Origin: Denitrobaculum tricleocarpae
GTDB taxonomy: Bacteria; Pseudomonadota; Alphaproteobacteria; Kiloniellales; Kiloniellaceae
Direction of reading: 5' to 3'
NCBI RefSeq assembly: GCF_007004665.1
Contig: NZ_ML660052.1
Coordinates: 186,001-250,000 of the forward strand
Length of the DNA: 64,000 bases
The notes below the pieces were generated by a model. The model had not been told where the DNA came from and did not search any database. It saw only the letters and a list, made by a program, of their open reading frames with translations. The position numbers were made by a program, and so were the translations under genes. This document shows positions 8,331 to 19,777 of the stretch, piece by piece; positions within the stretch are counted from its first letter, which is position 1, and each line of letters begins with the position of its first letter.

Positions 8331-9905
8331 ATGCTTTACAACCTGATTCCCCTGATCGCGCCTGCTGCCCTGCTTTCGGTGGCCGTTTTCGCATTGAAGC
8401 GGCAGGGAATGCGTCCGGACCTCGTCCCGAAGCTCACGGAAGCGGCTGCATTGATCGCGCTCGCAACAGCAATTGCCTCGGCTGTGCTCCTGCTGGTTCA
8501 GGGCGCCGGCAGCGGTCCGCTGCTGGGAATCGCCGGCGTGGGGATTGCGACCCGGCTCGATGTGGTGAGTGCGACGATGCTGGTTCTCGTCGCCTTCGTT
8601 GGCTGGGTGGTCGTGCGCTACTCGGCCTCCTATCTCGACGGTGACGCGCGTCAGGGCGCTTTTCTTGGTTGGATGGCGACGACACTTGCCGTGGTGCTGT
8701 TGCTGGTTCAGGCGGGCAACCTCGTCCATTTGGTCGCAGCCTGGATCGCGACCAGCCTCTGCCTGCATCGGCTCATCCTTTTTTACAGCGACCGTGTCAA
8801 AGCCGCCCGTGCGGCGCGCAAAAAGTTCATCGTCGCGCGGGTTGGCGATGCCGCTCTCGTCTTGGCGGCGGTTCTGCTTGCCTTCGGCTATGGAACCTTC
8901 GACATCCCGGCGATCCTGACCGCCGCGCGGGAGGGCGTGACGCCTGCCGTTGCGCCCTGGGCGGCGGGCCTGATTGCATTGGCCGCGATCCTCAAGTCCG
9001 CGCAGTTTCCGACCCATGGCTGGCTGACCGAAGTGATGGAGGCACCGACGCCGGTATCCGCGCTGCTCCACGCCGGTGTCATCAACGCGGGTGGTTTCGT
9101 GCTCATCCGCTTCGCCGATGTGATGCTGCTCTCCCCGGGCGTGCTCGCCGTTCTGGTGATGATCGGCGGTTTCACGGCACTGTTCGGCGGCCTCGCCATG
9201 CTGGCGCAGCCGGCCGTCAAGACATCGCTGGCCTGGTCGACGATCGCGCAGATGGGCTTCATGATCATGCAGTGCGGCCTGGCCCTGTTCCCGCTGGCGC
9301 TCCTGCACATCGTTGCCCATTCGCTCTACAAGGCCCATGCCTTCCTGGCGTCCGGCACGGCGGTGGATCTCGTGGCGGCGATCCGCCGGCCCGGCCCTAT
9401 CGCGATCCCTGATAGCCGGGCGGTCGCCCGTGCCTTTGCGCTAGCACTCACCATCTATGTGGTGATCGGCTTCGCCTTTGGGTTCGACGCCAAGTCGCCG
9501 CAGGCCATTGCACTGGGTGCGATCTTGATCTTCGGCGTCGCCTATCTAATCGCGCAGGGTCTCGCCGACGCTGCGCCTCGGGTGCTGACTCAGCGCACGG
9601 CGCTCTACGCGGTCGCCGCCTCGATCAGCTACTTTGCTCTGCAGACGGCGACGGAATGGCTCACTGCCGGGACCCTTCCCGCGACCCCAGCGCCGGGGCC
9701 GCTCGAGTGGGCGTTGCTGGTCCTCGCGCTCGTCAGCTTCGGTCTTGTCGCCATTGCTCAGGCGACATTCCCGCTCTGGGCTTATCACCCGGCAGCCGCC
9801 GGCCTGCGTGTGCATCTGTCGAACGGACTCTATGCCAATGCGGTCTTTGACCGCCTGATCGGCAATGGGTCGCTCCGCCGCTCCACCACCCCGACCGATT
9901 CCTGA
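8331..9905 (+). CDS. dabB: DabB, proton-conducting membrane subunit of the DAB inorganic-carbon transporter
   Basis: The 524-residue protein is a NuoL/MrpA-type membrane protein (proton-conducting transporter family, PF00361) with about a dozen or more hydrophobic helices. A typical stretch is KSAQFPTHGWLTEVMEAPTPVSALLHAG, which carries the conserved Lys, His and Pro of the proton channel. It is shorter than true NuoL (about 610 or more) and is not next to other nuo genes. DabA follows 21 bases later. In known DAB systems DabB passes cations down the proton gradient and drives one-way CO2 hydration by DabA at the inner membrane. The ATG at 8331 is the first in frame. An older annotation would be NADH-quinone oxidoreductase subunit L. 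Confidence 0.9.
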   Translation: MLYNLIPLIAPAALLSVAVFALKRQGMRPDLVPKLTEAAALIALATAIASAVLLLVQGAGSGPLLGIAGVGIATRLDVVSATMLVLVAFVGWVVVRYSASYLDGDARQGAFLGWMATTLAVVLLLVQAGNLVHLVAAWIATSLCLHRLILFYSDRVKAARAARKKFIVARVGDAALVLAAVLLAFGYGTFDIPAILTAAREGVTPAVAPWAAGLIALAAILKSAQFPTHGWLTEVMEAPTPVSALLHAGVINAGGFVLIRFADVMLLSPGVLAVLVMIGGFTALFGGLAMLAQPAVKTSLAWSTIAQMGFMIMQCGLALFPLALLHIVAHSLYKAHAFLASGTAVDLVAAIRRPGPIAIPDSRAVARAFALALTIYVVIGFAFGFDAKSPQAIALGAILIFGVAYLIAQGLADAAPRVLTQRTALYAVAASISYFALQTATEWLTAGTLPATPAPGPLEWALLVLALVSFGLVAIAQATFPLWAYHPAAAGLRVHLSNGLYANAVFDRLIGNGSLRRSTTPTDS

Positions 9906-9926
9906 GAGAAGAAGAAAGCCATAACC

Positions 9927-12359
9927 GTGGAAATTAAAACCGAGTTACTCGATCTCTCGACCGTGAGCACCGCTGCCGACGGGGCCGCGCGCCAGATCCC
10001 GCCGGTATGGCCCCTCGCGTCCTACGTTGCGGTCAATCCCTTTTTGGGTCAGACGGAGCAGACACTTGCCCAGGTGGGAGCCCGGCTCGGGCGTATCGGC
10101 GGAACGCCGGTGGCCATGCCGCGTGACTGGTATCTGGAGCGCATCGCGGCAGGAAAAATTTCTGATGCCGACCTCGTTGCGGCCCTGGCCGCGTCGCCCC
10201 ATGCGGATAAGCCCTCCGACGTGGCTGCACTGAAGGCGGCAGCGGCGAAAACACGGCCCGCGCCTGCGGCTCTGCCCACGATTGCCGATCTCGCCGCCAG
10301 AGACCATGGCGAGGACTGGCCCGGTCTGATTGCCGACTGCTTCGGAAACTGGGCCGCGGGCTATTTCGACGAAGGTCAAGCGCTCTGGGCCGCGCCGCGC
10401 GGACGGCGGGCATGGACCGCATATTTGGCTCATGCGACCCACGATTTGACGCCTGAGATCATGGGGCTCCATGACTTCGGCCGCTTTGCCGCGGATGCAC
10501 CGCAGAATCCGCTTGAGGCCATTGCCCGCGCGGCTCAGCGGCTTGGGCTGAGCGAAGCTGCCCTCGACAGCTATTTTCATCAGCTTCTCTTTTCGCTCAG
10601 CGGCTGGGCGCAATATGCGCGCTACCAGCTCTGGCGTGCCGAGTTGGGAGGGGAAAGCGACACCACGATCACCGATTTTCTTGCGATCCGGCTCCTTTGG
10701 GAAGAAGCCGTGTTCATACAGCATGAGGCTGCGATCGAAGATGAGTGGGCGAAAGTGCGCGCGCAGCACCAGACCCCCATTGCCGCTGGTGAGGCTGAAA
10801 TCATTGATGAGATCCTGCAGGAGGCCGCCGAACGCGCGGTACAGCGGGGTCTTGTGGAGACGCTCGCGGCGCCAACGCCTGCGGGAGATGAGACACGGCC
10901 CGCCCTGCAGGCCGCCTTCTGCATTGACGTGCGTTCGGAAGTTTTCCGCCGTGCGCTGGAGGCGGTCGATCCGGCGATCCGTACTCTGGGGTTCGCCGGT
11001 TTCTTCGGCGTTTTCGCCAAGCACCGGCGCTTTGCGTCGGACGTCGAGGAACTGCGGCTTCCTGTGCTTCTGAACCCGACCATTTCTTCGACCTCGGGCG
11101 ATGCCGCAGATGAAAAAGACGATCTGGCCACGCGCTATTCCGCCCGCGCCAAGCGCGCCTGGGGTCGTTTCAAGCTGGCTGCGGTCTCCTCCTTTGCTTT
11201 TGTCGAAGCCATGGGGCCCGTCTATATCGGCAAGTTGCTGCGCGATGCGCTGGGACTGAATCCAACGCCCGTGCCGAACGATCCCGCACCGCGTTTCGAC
11301 CCTGAACTTGATTTGGAAACGCGGATCGCTTCAGCTGAGACCGTCCTGCGCGCCATGTCGCTGACCAATGGTTTTGCACGGCTGGTTCTGCTCGCCGGTC
11401 ACGGCGCGAATGTGGTCAACAATCCGCACGCCAGCGGCCTGCACTGCGGAGCTTGTGGCGGCTACTCGGGTGAGGTCAACGCACGCTTGCTGGCGTCGCT
11501 TTTCAACGACCCGGACGTTCGCAAAGGTTTGGTCGATCGGGGAATTACCATTCCCGAGGACACGCTGTTTGTCGGTGCCTTGCATGATACGACAACCGAT
11601 GCGGTCACACTTTACGACAAGGACGCGCCGGCCTTCAATTATGCGGCGTCCGATCATGGTGCCGATCTCAAGCAGGCGCGTCAGTGGTTGGTGGCGGCGG
11701 GCAAGGTGACCCGCGGCGAGCGGGCGCTGCGCCTGCCGCGCGCCGGAGGTCAGGGTGACATTGCCGCTCGAGCCCGCGACTGGGCCGAGGTCCGTCCCGA
11801 GTGGGCTCTAGCCGGCTGTAAGGCCTTCATCGCCGCCCCACGCACCCGCACCGCGGGACGTAATCTCGAAGGCCGCGCTTTCCTGCATGACTACGACTGG
11901 AAACAGGACAGCGAGAAGGGCTTCGGTGTGCTGGAACTCATCATGACCGCTCCGGTTGTGGTTGCGAGCTGGATCAGCCTCCAGTATTACGGCTCGACCG
12001 TCGCGCCGGACACTTTCGGCTCCGGCAACAAACTGCTGCACAACGTGGTCGGCGGCATCGGAGTCTTTGAGGGGAACGGCGGGCCCTTGAGAGCCGGTCT
12101 TCCCTGGCAGTCGGTCCATGACGGCGAGAACTATATCCACGACCCGCTGCGTCTGTCCGTCTGCATTGAGGCGCCACGCGAAGCCATGACCGGCATTCTC
12201 CAGCGGCATGAGGGGGTGCGGGCACTGTTCGACAACCGCTGGCTCCATCTCTTCGCGCTTGATGACGAGGGCCGGATCGCCTATCGCTACAGCGGTGATT
12301 TGACCTGGGAAGCGGTTGAGGCAGCGATCTCCACGGAGAGCCTTGAAGCGGTTGCGTAG
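9927..12359 (+). CDS. dabA: DabA, beta-carbonic-anhydrase-like subunit of the DAB inorganic-carbon transporter
   Basis: The 810-residue protein is of the DUF2309/UPF0753 family. It has the zinc site known from Halothiobacillus DabA: C332 and D334 in CIDVRSE, H492 in GHGANVV and C507 in LHCGACGG. The H-to-C spacing of 15 equals that of the characterised protein (H524, C539). Together with DabB it is thought to convert CO2 to bicarbonate in the cytoplasm, energised by the membrane potential, and so to accumulate inorganic carbon. The start is the GTG at 9927 with a GAGAGAAG-type site upstream. No RuBisCO or carboxysome gene is in the window, so the role may be anaplerotic supply at low CO2. Confidence 0.93.
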   Translation: MEIKTELLDLSTVSTAADGAARQIPPVWPLASYVAVNPFLGQTEQTLAQVGARLGRIGGTPVAMPRDWYLERIAAGKISDADLVAALAASPHADKPSDVAALKAAAAKTRPAPAALPTIADLAARDHGEDWPGLIADCFGNWAAGYFDEGQALWAAPRGRRAWTAYLAHATHDLTPEIMGLHDFGRFAADAPQNPLEAIARAAQRLGLSEAALDSYFHQLLFSLSGWAQYARYQLWRAELGGESDTTITDFLAIRLLWEEAVFIQHEAAIEDEWAKVRAQHQTPIAAGEAEIIDEILQEAAERAVQRGLVETLAAPTPAGDETRPALQAAFCIDVRSEVFRRALEAVDPAIRTLGFAGFFGVFAKHRRFASDVEELRLPVLLNPTISSTSGDAADEKDDLATRYSARAKRAWGRFKLAAVSSFAFVEAMGPVYIGKLLRDALGLNPTPVPNDPAPRFDPELDLETRIASAETVLRAMSLTNGFARLVLLAGHGANVVNNPHASGLHCGACGGYSGEVNARLLASLFNDPDVRKGLVDRGITIPEDTLFVGALHDTTTDAVTLYDKDAPAFNYAASDHGADLKQARQWLVAAGKVTRGERALRLPRAGGQGDIAARARDWAEVRPEWALAGCKAFIAAPRTRTAGRNLEGRAFLHDYDWKQDSEKGFGVLELIMTAPVVVASWISLQYYGSTVAPDTFGSGNKLLHNVVGGIGVFEGNGGPLRAGLPWQSVHDGENYIHDPLRLSVCIEAPREAMTGILQRHEGVRALFDNRWLHLFALDDEGRIAYRYSGDLTWEAVEAAISTESLEAVA

Positions 12360-12542
12360 CGGGTAACTCAATGTCCTTCCCGACTGCGGGCTCGATTCCG
12401 GTCCGATAGGTCAATGCCGTATCGCGGGTGCGGTGGGAACTTGCTTTAATGGCTGTGCTGTTGGGAGAAAATTCAAACCCTGAGGGCTCTCGTCATTTCT
12501 TCGAAACGACTGCCGCTCGGCTGACTATTGTAGATGCTGCAG

Positions 12543-12563
12543 GCGTTTCGCCCTGCGAAACGC
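12543..12563 (-). terminator. Hairpin just downstream of tRNA-Ser
   Basis: GCGTTTCG and CGAAACGC form an 8-bp stem with a 5-base loop, four bases beyond the CCA end of the leftward tRNA. There is no U-tract after it, so it may be a processing or weak termination hairpin. Confidence 0.4.
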
Positions 12564-12566
12564 TAG

Positions 12567-12657
12567 TGGCGGAGGGAGAGGGATTCGAACCCTCGATACG
12601 CTATTAACGTATACACACTTTCCAGGCGTGCGCCTTCAGCCACTCGGCCACCCCTCC
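12567..12657 (-). tRNA. tRNA-Ser (anticodon GGA)
   Basis: The minus strand reads GGAGGGGTGGCCGAGTGGCT at the 5' end, followed by a D-arm, the anticodon loop CTGGAAA with GGA, a long variable arm typical of serine tRNAs (GTATACGTTAATAGCGTAT region), the TTCGAATCC T-loop and a templated CCA end. The length is 91 bases. It reads UCC/UCU serine codons. Confidence 0.96.
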
Positions 12658-12987
12658 ATCTTTTGCCGTTTTCCCGGCATCTTTCGGGATTACGACCGCG
12701 CGTATCATGCGCGGCGGGAAATTAGCCGAGCCGTTCCCAAGATGCAATGCCCGAAAGCAGAGAAAGTAAAATGCCGGTCTGCCCCGCGATAGCCTGAACA
12801 GTGCATTTGTGTGAATTGGCACAGCCCGCCAATAGCTGATATGCTTCGCGCGCTTGGGGTCAGGCCCTCGTATTTCAGAGACGGCGGTATCTAAATAAGC
12901 CGCTAAATCATAGATTTAGAGTGTGATTGCGCGCTCGGTTGCGGCTTCCGGCAGACGTTTGACGAATCAGTATTCTTGAGGCGTGAA
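12658..12987. other. Intergenic stretch
   Basis: No gene is supported here. It contains the promoter side of tRNA-Ser and a small palindrome CTAAATcatagATTTAG near 12904-12920. Short open frames in it overlap the tRNA or have no ribosome site. Confidence 0.5.
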
Positions 12988-13302
12988 GTGAGAGTTTTCG
13001 GTCGTTTTCTTGGATGGTTTCTGCTTGCACTTGCCTTCATTGCGCTCGGCCGGGATCTGGTTGCAGTCGCGGCCGGTGAAACCTTTCGGCTGGCTCCTCT
13101 GGGGGAAGTCTGGTTCAAACTTCATTCCGCGAGCCTGAACATGCTGCAGGCCGGTGTCGAGCGGCGGATTGCACCCGAGGTTTGGGATTCTGTCATCGCG
13201 CCGGTACTGCAATGGCCGACGGTCGCAGTCTTCGCGGTTCCGGGCCTGTTGCTAGTGCTGCTCTGTCGTGACTGGCAGGGCCAAAAACGGCGCTTTCGCT
13301 GA
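12988..13302 (+). CDS. Small inner-membrane protein
   Basis: The protein is about 104 residues, with a hydrophobic helix near the N-terminus (FLGWFLLALAFIALG) and a second near the C-terminus (VAVFAVPGLLLVLLC) ending in basic residues. The region between, LGEVWFKLHSASLNMLQAGV, recalls a widespread uncharacterised alphaproteobacterial two-helix protein. The GTG at 12988 is eight bases after a GAGG site; a TTG at 12976 is an alternative. It converges on fetB. The function is not known. Confidence 0.65.
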   Translation: MRVFGRFLGWFLLALAFIALGRDLVAVAAGETFRLAPLGEVWFKLHSASLNMLQAGVERRIAPEVWDSVIAPVLQWPTVAVFAVPGLLLVLLCRDWQGQKRRFR

Positions 13303-13320
13303 GACCGGGACCCAAACTGA

Positions 13321-14127
13321 TCAAGCAGCTTTGCCCGCTTGCAGCCTATCCAACCGCAGACGGTGCCGTGCATCCGTCAAACGCCGGCCTCCGGCCAGAA
13401 CCACGCCGGTTGCGCCGATAGAGGTGCCACCGGCAATCAGGAACATGACCAGAATCTGATACTTTACGGCTTCGGCTGGATCAGCACCGGCCAGGATCTG
13501 CCCGGTCATCATGCCGGGCAGGGCCACAAGACCGGTGGCGGCCATGGAATTGATGATCGGCATCATGGCTGCCTTCATGGCGGTTCGCGTCACCGGCAGC
13601 AGCGCCTCATGGCGGTCAGCGCCCAACATCAGGCGGGCTTCGACGGCGGCACGTTCGCGGGTGAGCGTCGAGGTGAGGGTGTGCAGACCAAGGCTGACGC
13701 CGGTCATGGTGTTGCCAAGAACCATTCCCAGCAGAGGGATTGCATAGCGCGGATGGTACCAGGGGTCCGGACTGACCTGGGTCGAGAGCGCGAAGATCGT
13801 CACGACACCGGCAGCGAACAGCATGCAGCCCGTTCCGAGGCCGTAGCTCCACCCTCCTGTGAGACGGCGTTCCTGTCTTGCCGTGACCTCGTGTCCCGCA
13901 AAGGCGATCATGGCGAGAGCGGCAAGACTGGTCCAGAGCGGCGACACATGGGAAAAGAGCGTCGTCAGAACCAGTCCGACCAAGGTGAGTTGAACGATCA
14001 TTCGGATCGTCGAGATCAGCAACTGGCGCTCAAGGCGCAGGGAAAGGGCGAGGGAGAGTCCGCCGTTGATCACGATCAGAAGGGCCGCCAGGGCGAGATC
14101 CCAGTTGGAAAGAGCGATTGCGTTCAT
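13321..14127 (-). CDS. fetB: FetB-like ABC transporter permease (UPF0014)
   Basis: The 268-residue protein has about seven hydrophobic segments and belongs to the FetB/YbbM family (PF03649). A family-typical segment is GMVLGNTMTGVSLGL, and GLVALPGMMTGQILAGADP lies near the C-terminus. With FetA it forms an ABC exporter that in E. coli lowers free iron and raises resistance to hydrogen peroxide. The ATG at 14127 overlaps the fetA stop (ATGA), which indicates translational coupling; an in-frame upstream ATG at 14250 lies inside fetA and is not used here. Confidence 0.9.
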   Translation of the reverse strand: MNAIALSNWDLALAALLIVINGGLSLALSLRLERQLLISTIRMIVQLTLVGLVLTTLFSHVSPLWTSLAALAMIAFAGHEVTARQERRLTGGWSYGLGTGCMLFAAGVVTIFALSTQVSPDPWYHPRYAIPLLGMVLGNTMTGVSLGLHTLTSTLTRERAAVEARLMLGADRHEALLPVTRTAMKAAMMPIINSMAATGLVALPGMMTGQILAGADPAEAVKYQILVMFLIAGGTSIGATGVVLAGGRRLTDARHRLRLDRLQAGKAA

Positions 14128-14801
14128 TGCACGGCCTTTCCCGATATCTCTGCAGAGTGGCTGGATAAAGGCGCTTCGGGCTCGCGCGGCACTGCCTCCC
14201 CGGGAAGAGGCAATGCCTGTCGAAGCCGGCCGTTTTCCAGATAGAGCCAACGATCCGCCACACGTTCGGCCTGGACAGGATCATGGGTCACCCAGATAAC
14301 GCCGGTCCCGGTCTGCAGGCGTTCCGCGATCAGACCTTCCACCGCCGTGATAGCGGCCTGATCCAGACCCGATGTCGGTTCATCGAGCAACAGCACGCGC
14401 GGATTGATTGCCAGTGCCCGGCTGAGAGCAAAGCGCTGGCGTTCGCCGGTTGAAAGCCGGGCAATTGGCCAGTCCTTTCGGGCGTCTTCGAGCCCGAGGC
14501 GTTGGAAGAAGGCTGAGGCGCGGTCCCAATCGTTGAAGTGTGCGCCCAGGTCGTCTGCCCACCAACCGGCTTCGGCCGGCAGGTAACAGACCTGACGCCG
14601 CCAATCCGGCGCTGGAATGTCCTCCCGGTGAACACCATCCAAGGTGACTTCGCCCTCGTTCGGGTCAAGATCGGCGATGGCGCGCAGCAGAAGGCTCTTG
14701 CCTGAACCGGAAGCGCCGCGGATAGCGAGACACTCGCCATCGGCAAGGGTCAGGCTCGCTTCGAGCAGATCTGGACGGCGAAGGCGGCGAACGCTGAGCA
14801 T
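14124..14801 (-). CDS. fetA: FetA-like ABC transporter ATPase
   Basis: The 225-residue ATPase has a Walker A GASGSGKS, a signature LSTGERQRFALSRAL, a Walker B VLLLDEPTSGLD and the switch His in VTHD. It is the nucleotide-binding partner of the FetB permease, the coupled downstream gene. Position and size match E. coli FetA (YbbL), an iron exporter ATPase; other substrates cannot be excluded. The region 14802-15100 upstream holds no gene that I can support and should carry the promoter. Confidence 0.9.
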   Translation of the reverse strand: MLSVRRLRRPDLLEASLTLADGECLAIRGASGSGKSLLLRAIADLDPNEGEVTLDGVHREDIPAPDWRRQVCYLPAEAGWWADDLGAHFNDWDRASAFFQRLGLEDARKDWPIARLSTGERQRFALSRALAINPRVLLLDEPTSGLDQAAITAVEGLIAERLQTGTGVIWVTHDPVQAERVADRWLYLENGRLRQALPLPGEAVPREPEAPLSSHSAEISGKAVQ

Positions 14802-15100
14802 ATATTCTCTCTGGAGTGCCGCGGTTTTTCGTAGGTTTGAGGGAAAGCACTCCGACTGTGACGTGCAGAACTACATTTCGTTTGTGCGGCGGTACGGCTT
14901 CTCTTGAGCAGCTTTGAGCGTTATGAGCATAGACCAGATGAATAGTCTGCCGCCATAGCGTCTGCGATTACGCCGCTGCTAAAGCCTGAGGTGACATCTT
15001 TTCAGCGAGGATTTTTGGTGGAATTTCAGCGGGTTCACTTGAATACGCCAGATCTGGAGCCGCGTCTCGAGGAGGATCGGTCGAGTGCATTGGAGCTTCG

Positions 15101-15920
15101 GTGACGTTTATTGCTAAGGCGCGGAAATTCTTTGCGCAATTGGGCGTCGGATTGATTGGGACGCTTCTCGCGGCCACAGCAAGCGCCCGTTAACAGATGG
15201 CGGCCGCACTTTTGGAAAGGCGTTGTAATGCCGGAAGAGTGGATGCCTGTCGCCTATGCTTCGGTCATCGTCAATGGGCTGGATCTCCATACGGTTCCCG
15301 AGGAGAGGGGGATGGCGTTTTTCAATGAGAGATCGCTGTTCAATCGATTTTCCGGGTCTTGTAAGAAAATCGGTAGCCTGGGCGAGACCCTTTCGGAGGA
15401 TGCCACTCAGCCTGGGTTCCGGCAGCGGCAAAGAACTCAAACTGGACAGGTTCTCAACGAGAAAGAAGATGGGGTCACCTTCGCATCCATCTTCGACGCC
15501 CGGCTTTCCGCTCTCAATACAGACGGGCGGACGGGGGTCGCGATCGGCCCCTACAGCGTTTCAGAAGACCTGAATATCCTCTTCGCGCCCGGCATCAACG
15601 CGGTCGCGTTTGATCTCTACCAAATGGCCGACGGGCTTAAAGACATTACCGTCAGCCTATTCGACATGTCCGACCATTTGATCGCGGCCAAGGAGATGAA
15701 GACCCTCCATAAGGGCGGGTTTTTCGGCGCAATTGACCACTCAAACCTGATCGGCCGTATTTCGCTGCACGCGAATTTCACGGGCCGTGCTGAAGGGAGC
15801 AAGAACGCTGCGCCGGACCTCGGTTCGATTGGGCAGGTCGCGAATGACAACCCCGAACCCGCTGTCCAGGTGCTCTTCAGCATTGCGTTGGCCAGTCTCG
15901 GCGTTGCGCGACGGTCCGGT

Positions 15921-15950
<30 letters not shown>
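15101..15950 (+). pseudogene. Frameshifted PEP-CTERM-type exported protein
   Basis: A GTG at 15101 opens a 30-codon frame reading like a signal peptide (FFAQLGVGLIGTLLAATASA) and stops at 15191-15193. The body continues in another frame up to 15950. There the pattern INAVAFDLYQ, ITVSLFD, GGFFGAIDHSNLIGRISL and a tail NDNPEPAVQVLFSIALASLG followed by basic residues matches the usual build of PEP-CTERM surface proteins. The body has its own ATG at 15228 but then lacks a signal peptide. The likely reading is a decayed gene with at least one frameshift; a sequencing error is possible. Its 3' end overlaps the end of lepA on the other strand by about 30 bases. Confidence 0.55.
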
Positions 15951-17723
<1,773 letters not shown>

Positions 17724-18038
17724 GGTCTGCTGGCTATAGCATCGGCACGGCCGAACGCCAAGAGGTGATGCGCGGTGATCGGTGATTCCGGGGGGTTATA
17801 TGACCGATTTTGCTGCGAAGTGTTTTCAAGCTATGGCGTGAAAGGAAGTGAAGTGTTAAGCCGTTGACTTTACCCTGATCCGTAAATGCTTCGGATCAAG
17901 GCGCTGAAGCCGGTGAAATACTGTGCAACTCTATGTTTTTGAAAAATATTTGGCAGAAAGGGCAGTTGGCTTTCAGAGTTTTGCGGTCTGTTCCGATCTG
18001 TTTCTTTACTTCTAAGGCACCACCATGGCTGGCATCTG
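17724..18038. other. Divergent intergenic region, lepA/BLUF
   Basis: No gene is visible. An inverted repeat TGATCCG/CGGATCA with a 9-base loop lies at 17876-17898 and could be an operator or a small hairpin. The promoters of lepA and the BLUF gene should be here. Confidence 0.4.
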
Positions 18039-18467
18039 ATGATCTACCAACTGATGTATTACAGCACTGCGCGCAAGGAACAGAGCGACGCTGAACTGCG
18101 CGATATTCTCGAAGCGTCCCGGCGCGGCAACCGCCAACGGCAGATCACCGGCCTGCTGCTGTACGGGGACGGTGTTTTCTTTCAAGTCCTGGAAGGCTCG
18201 GAAGTGGACGTGAAGGCTCTTTATGACAAGATCGGGGCTGACGACCGCCATCACAGTATTCTGCATGCCGCGGCCCGTGAAGTCCCCGAGCGGAGTTTCG
18301 CCGATTGGGCCATGGGCTACACGCCGCTGAGTGGCGAACTTCAGGCCGGTGTGGACTCGCTCATGGATGTCAGCCGTCGGCAAGCGGACCCCGAGGTGAG
18401 TCTCGATTGCGATCCGCTTGTGCGTCTCCTGGTGAAGAGCTTCATAGACAACCAGCAACTGGCATGA
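18039..18467 (+). CDS. BLUF-domain blue-light sensor
   Basis: The 142-residue protein is a stand-alone BLUF domain (PF04940) that binds FAD and senses blue light. The key residues are all present at AppA-like spacing: Y7, N31, Q49, W90 and M92, within RQRQITGLLLYGDGVFFQVLEG and SFADWAMGY. The C-terminal 40 residues are helical and could contact a partner; there is no fused enzymatic or DNA-binding domain. The neighbours are divergent lepA and the downstream spondin/PEP-CTERM gene, which gives no clear functional link. The ribosome site is weak. Confidence 0.93.
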   Translation: MIYQLMYYSTARKEQSDAELRDILEASRRGNRQRQITGLLLYGDGVFFQVLEGSEVDVKALYDKIGADDRHHSILHAAAREVPERSFADWAMGYTPLSGELQAGVDSLMDVSRRQADPEVSLDCDPLVRLLVKSFIDNQQLA

Positions 18468-18630
18468 TCTTTGATGATCTCGCGCAGCAGCGTCCAGTGG
18501 TTGTATCAACTCCGGATCAATAAAATTTTATCTATCGTGACGCCTGCCTTTTATTGAAACGAGGCAGACTGCCCCCGAGTGCTATCAACCGAGCTCTCCA
18601 AAATTGAGCTCATGAGGGGACAATTTTATC

Positions 18631-19470
18631 ATGTTAAAAGGTATCAAAACCGCGGCGCTCGCGGTCGCGCTGGGGACCGCGGCCTTTGCGTCCGGCGGTG
18701 CGAAGGACGTGGAGGCGAAAAGGCTCCTGATCACCTTCGAAAATCTGGCACAGAACGGCGGGTTCTTCTTTACGCCGGTGTATGGCGCCTTCCACGATAA
18801 CTCCGGTTTCGACATCTTCAACGTCGGCGAAGCGGCGAGCCCGGTCTTCGAACGTCTCGCAGAAGATGGTACTTTCACGCAGCTGCGGGATGACCGCGTA
18901 GCCAATTTTCCGGACTCACAAGGCTTCGCGCTGAATGCCGGCGTCGGGCCGATCGGTCCGCAATCGAGCGTGTCCTTCGAAATCGACGTTGACGGCAACA
19001 TCAACACCCACTTCGTCTTTGCCACCATGCTGATTCCGTCGCAGGACGCCTTTATCGGCCTGGACGACTCGGTTGAGCTCTTTGATTCGAACGGCAGTTT
19101 TATCTCGCCCTTCTCTCTGACCTTCGACCGTACCGATATTTACGATGCAGGCACCGAGGACAATGCGGACAACTCCGCCGTCGCCTTCCTGAATCAGGCG
19201 GCTCCCGACACCGGGGTGTCGGAGAACGGCGTCATCGGGCTGCACGAAGGTCTGAGCGCCGAGATCCTCGATGCTGGATTTGTAGGCCCCAATGGCGATA
19301 TTCCCTTCAGCCGTGACGCAGCCGACTTCCTTCGGGACGACTTCGGCCCCTTCGCCCGGCTAACGGTGACGGCGGTCGACGTGCCGGAACCCTCGACCAT
19401 CGCCATGTTCGGCTTTGGCTTGCTCGGTTTCGCAGCCCTGCGTCATCGGAGGCAGCGAAAGGCGGCCTGA
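18631..19470 (+). CDS. Spondin-domain surface protein with PEP-CTERM sorting signal
   Basis: The 279-residue protein starts with a signal peptide (MLKGIKTAALAVALGTAAFA). It continues with a spondin_N-like domain (ITFENLAQNGGFFFTPVYGA, FDIFNVGEAASP, FERLAEDG) and ends with a PEP-CTERM signal at residues 251-279 (VPEPSTIAMFGFGLLGFAAL, then RHRRQRK). Such proteins are exported, processed by an EpsH/exosortase system and placed on the cell surface or in exopolysaccharide; no exosortase gene is in this window. A GAGGGGAC site lies about 13 bases before the ATG. The gene is followed eight bases later by copy 2 of the two-hairpin repeat and then a terminator. Confidence 0.85.
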   Translation: MLKGIKTAALAVALGTAAFASGGAKDVEAKRLLITFENLAQNGGFFFTPVYGAFHDNSGFDIFNVGEAASPVFERLAEDGTFTQLRDDRVANFPDSQGFALNAGVGPIGPQSSVSFEIDVDGNINTHFVFATMLIPSQDAFIGLDDSVELFDSNGSFISPFSLTFDRTDIYDAGTEDNADNSAVAFLNQAAPDTGVSENGVIGLHEGLSAEILDAGFVGPNGDIPFSRDAADFLRDDFGPFARLTVTAVDVPEPSTIAMFGFGLLGFAALRHRRQRKAA

Positions 19471-19477
19471 TTTCCTG

Positions 19478-19608
19478 GATCAGATCAAGTTCAGATGGAA
19501 TCGCCGAAGGCGATGCATCGTGCTTGTGAATCTGATCTAACTATAAGACCAAGAACGGATACACATGTTTAGACGAAAACGCTGAGTGTTTCCGTCTAAA
19601 CATGATCC
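19478..19608 (+). repeat. Two-hairpin palindromic repeat, copy 2
   Basis: Hairpin B (19478-19537) has arms GATCAGAT/ATCTGATC and a core ATCGCCGAAGGCGAT. Hairpin A (19557-19608) has an inner stem CATGTTTAGACG/CGTCTAAACATG and outer arms GGAT/ATCC. The spacer between them contains TATAAGA, as in copy 1. In the sense of the upstream gene the order is B then A, the same as in copy 1 relative to the sulfotransferase. Several differences between the copies are paired changes that keep the stems. Confidence 0.8.
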
Positions 19609-19625
19609 GGTCTGAGGTCTAAAAA

Positions 19626-19663
19626 GAGAAAACGGCAGTCTCGCTGGAGGCTGCCGTTTTCTT
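19626..19663 (+). terminator. Rho-independent terminator, bidirectional
   Basis: The arms AGAAAACGGCAG and CTGCCGTTTTCTT form a strong stem with a T-run on the plus strand and an A-run before it, so it can act on both strands. It ends the spondin/PEP-CTERM transcript after repeat copy 2. Confidence 0.85.
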
Positions 19664-19777
19664 ATGGGCAGAAACCCAAAATTTTCTCGCTGTGGATAAG
19701 GCATATTAATGCTTTAGGTGTTGCGGAAAAAGAATTAATACAATCCTGATTTGAAATGAAATCTTGGTTGTGGCGAT

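Noticed and set aside
8217-9338. 373-codon minus-strand frame opposite dabB
   Set aside because: It is an antisense shadow of the hydrophobic dabB codons and reads as a His/Arg/Gln-rich nonsense protein.
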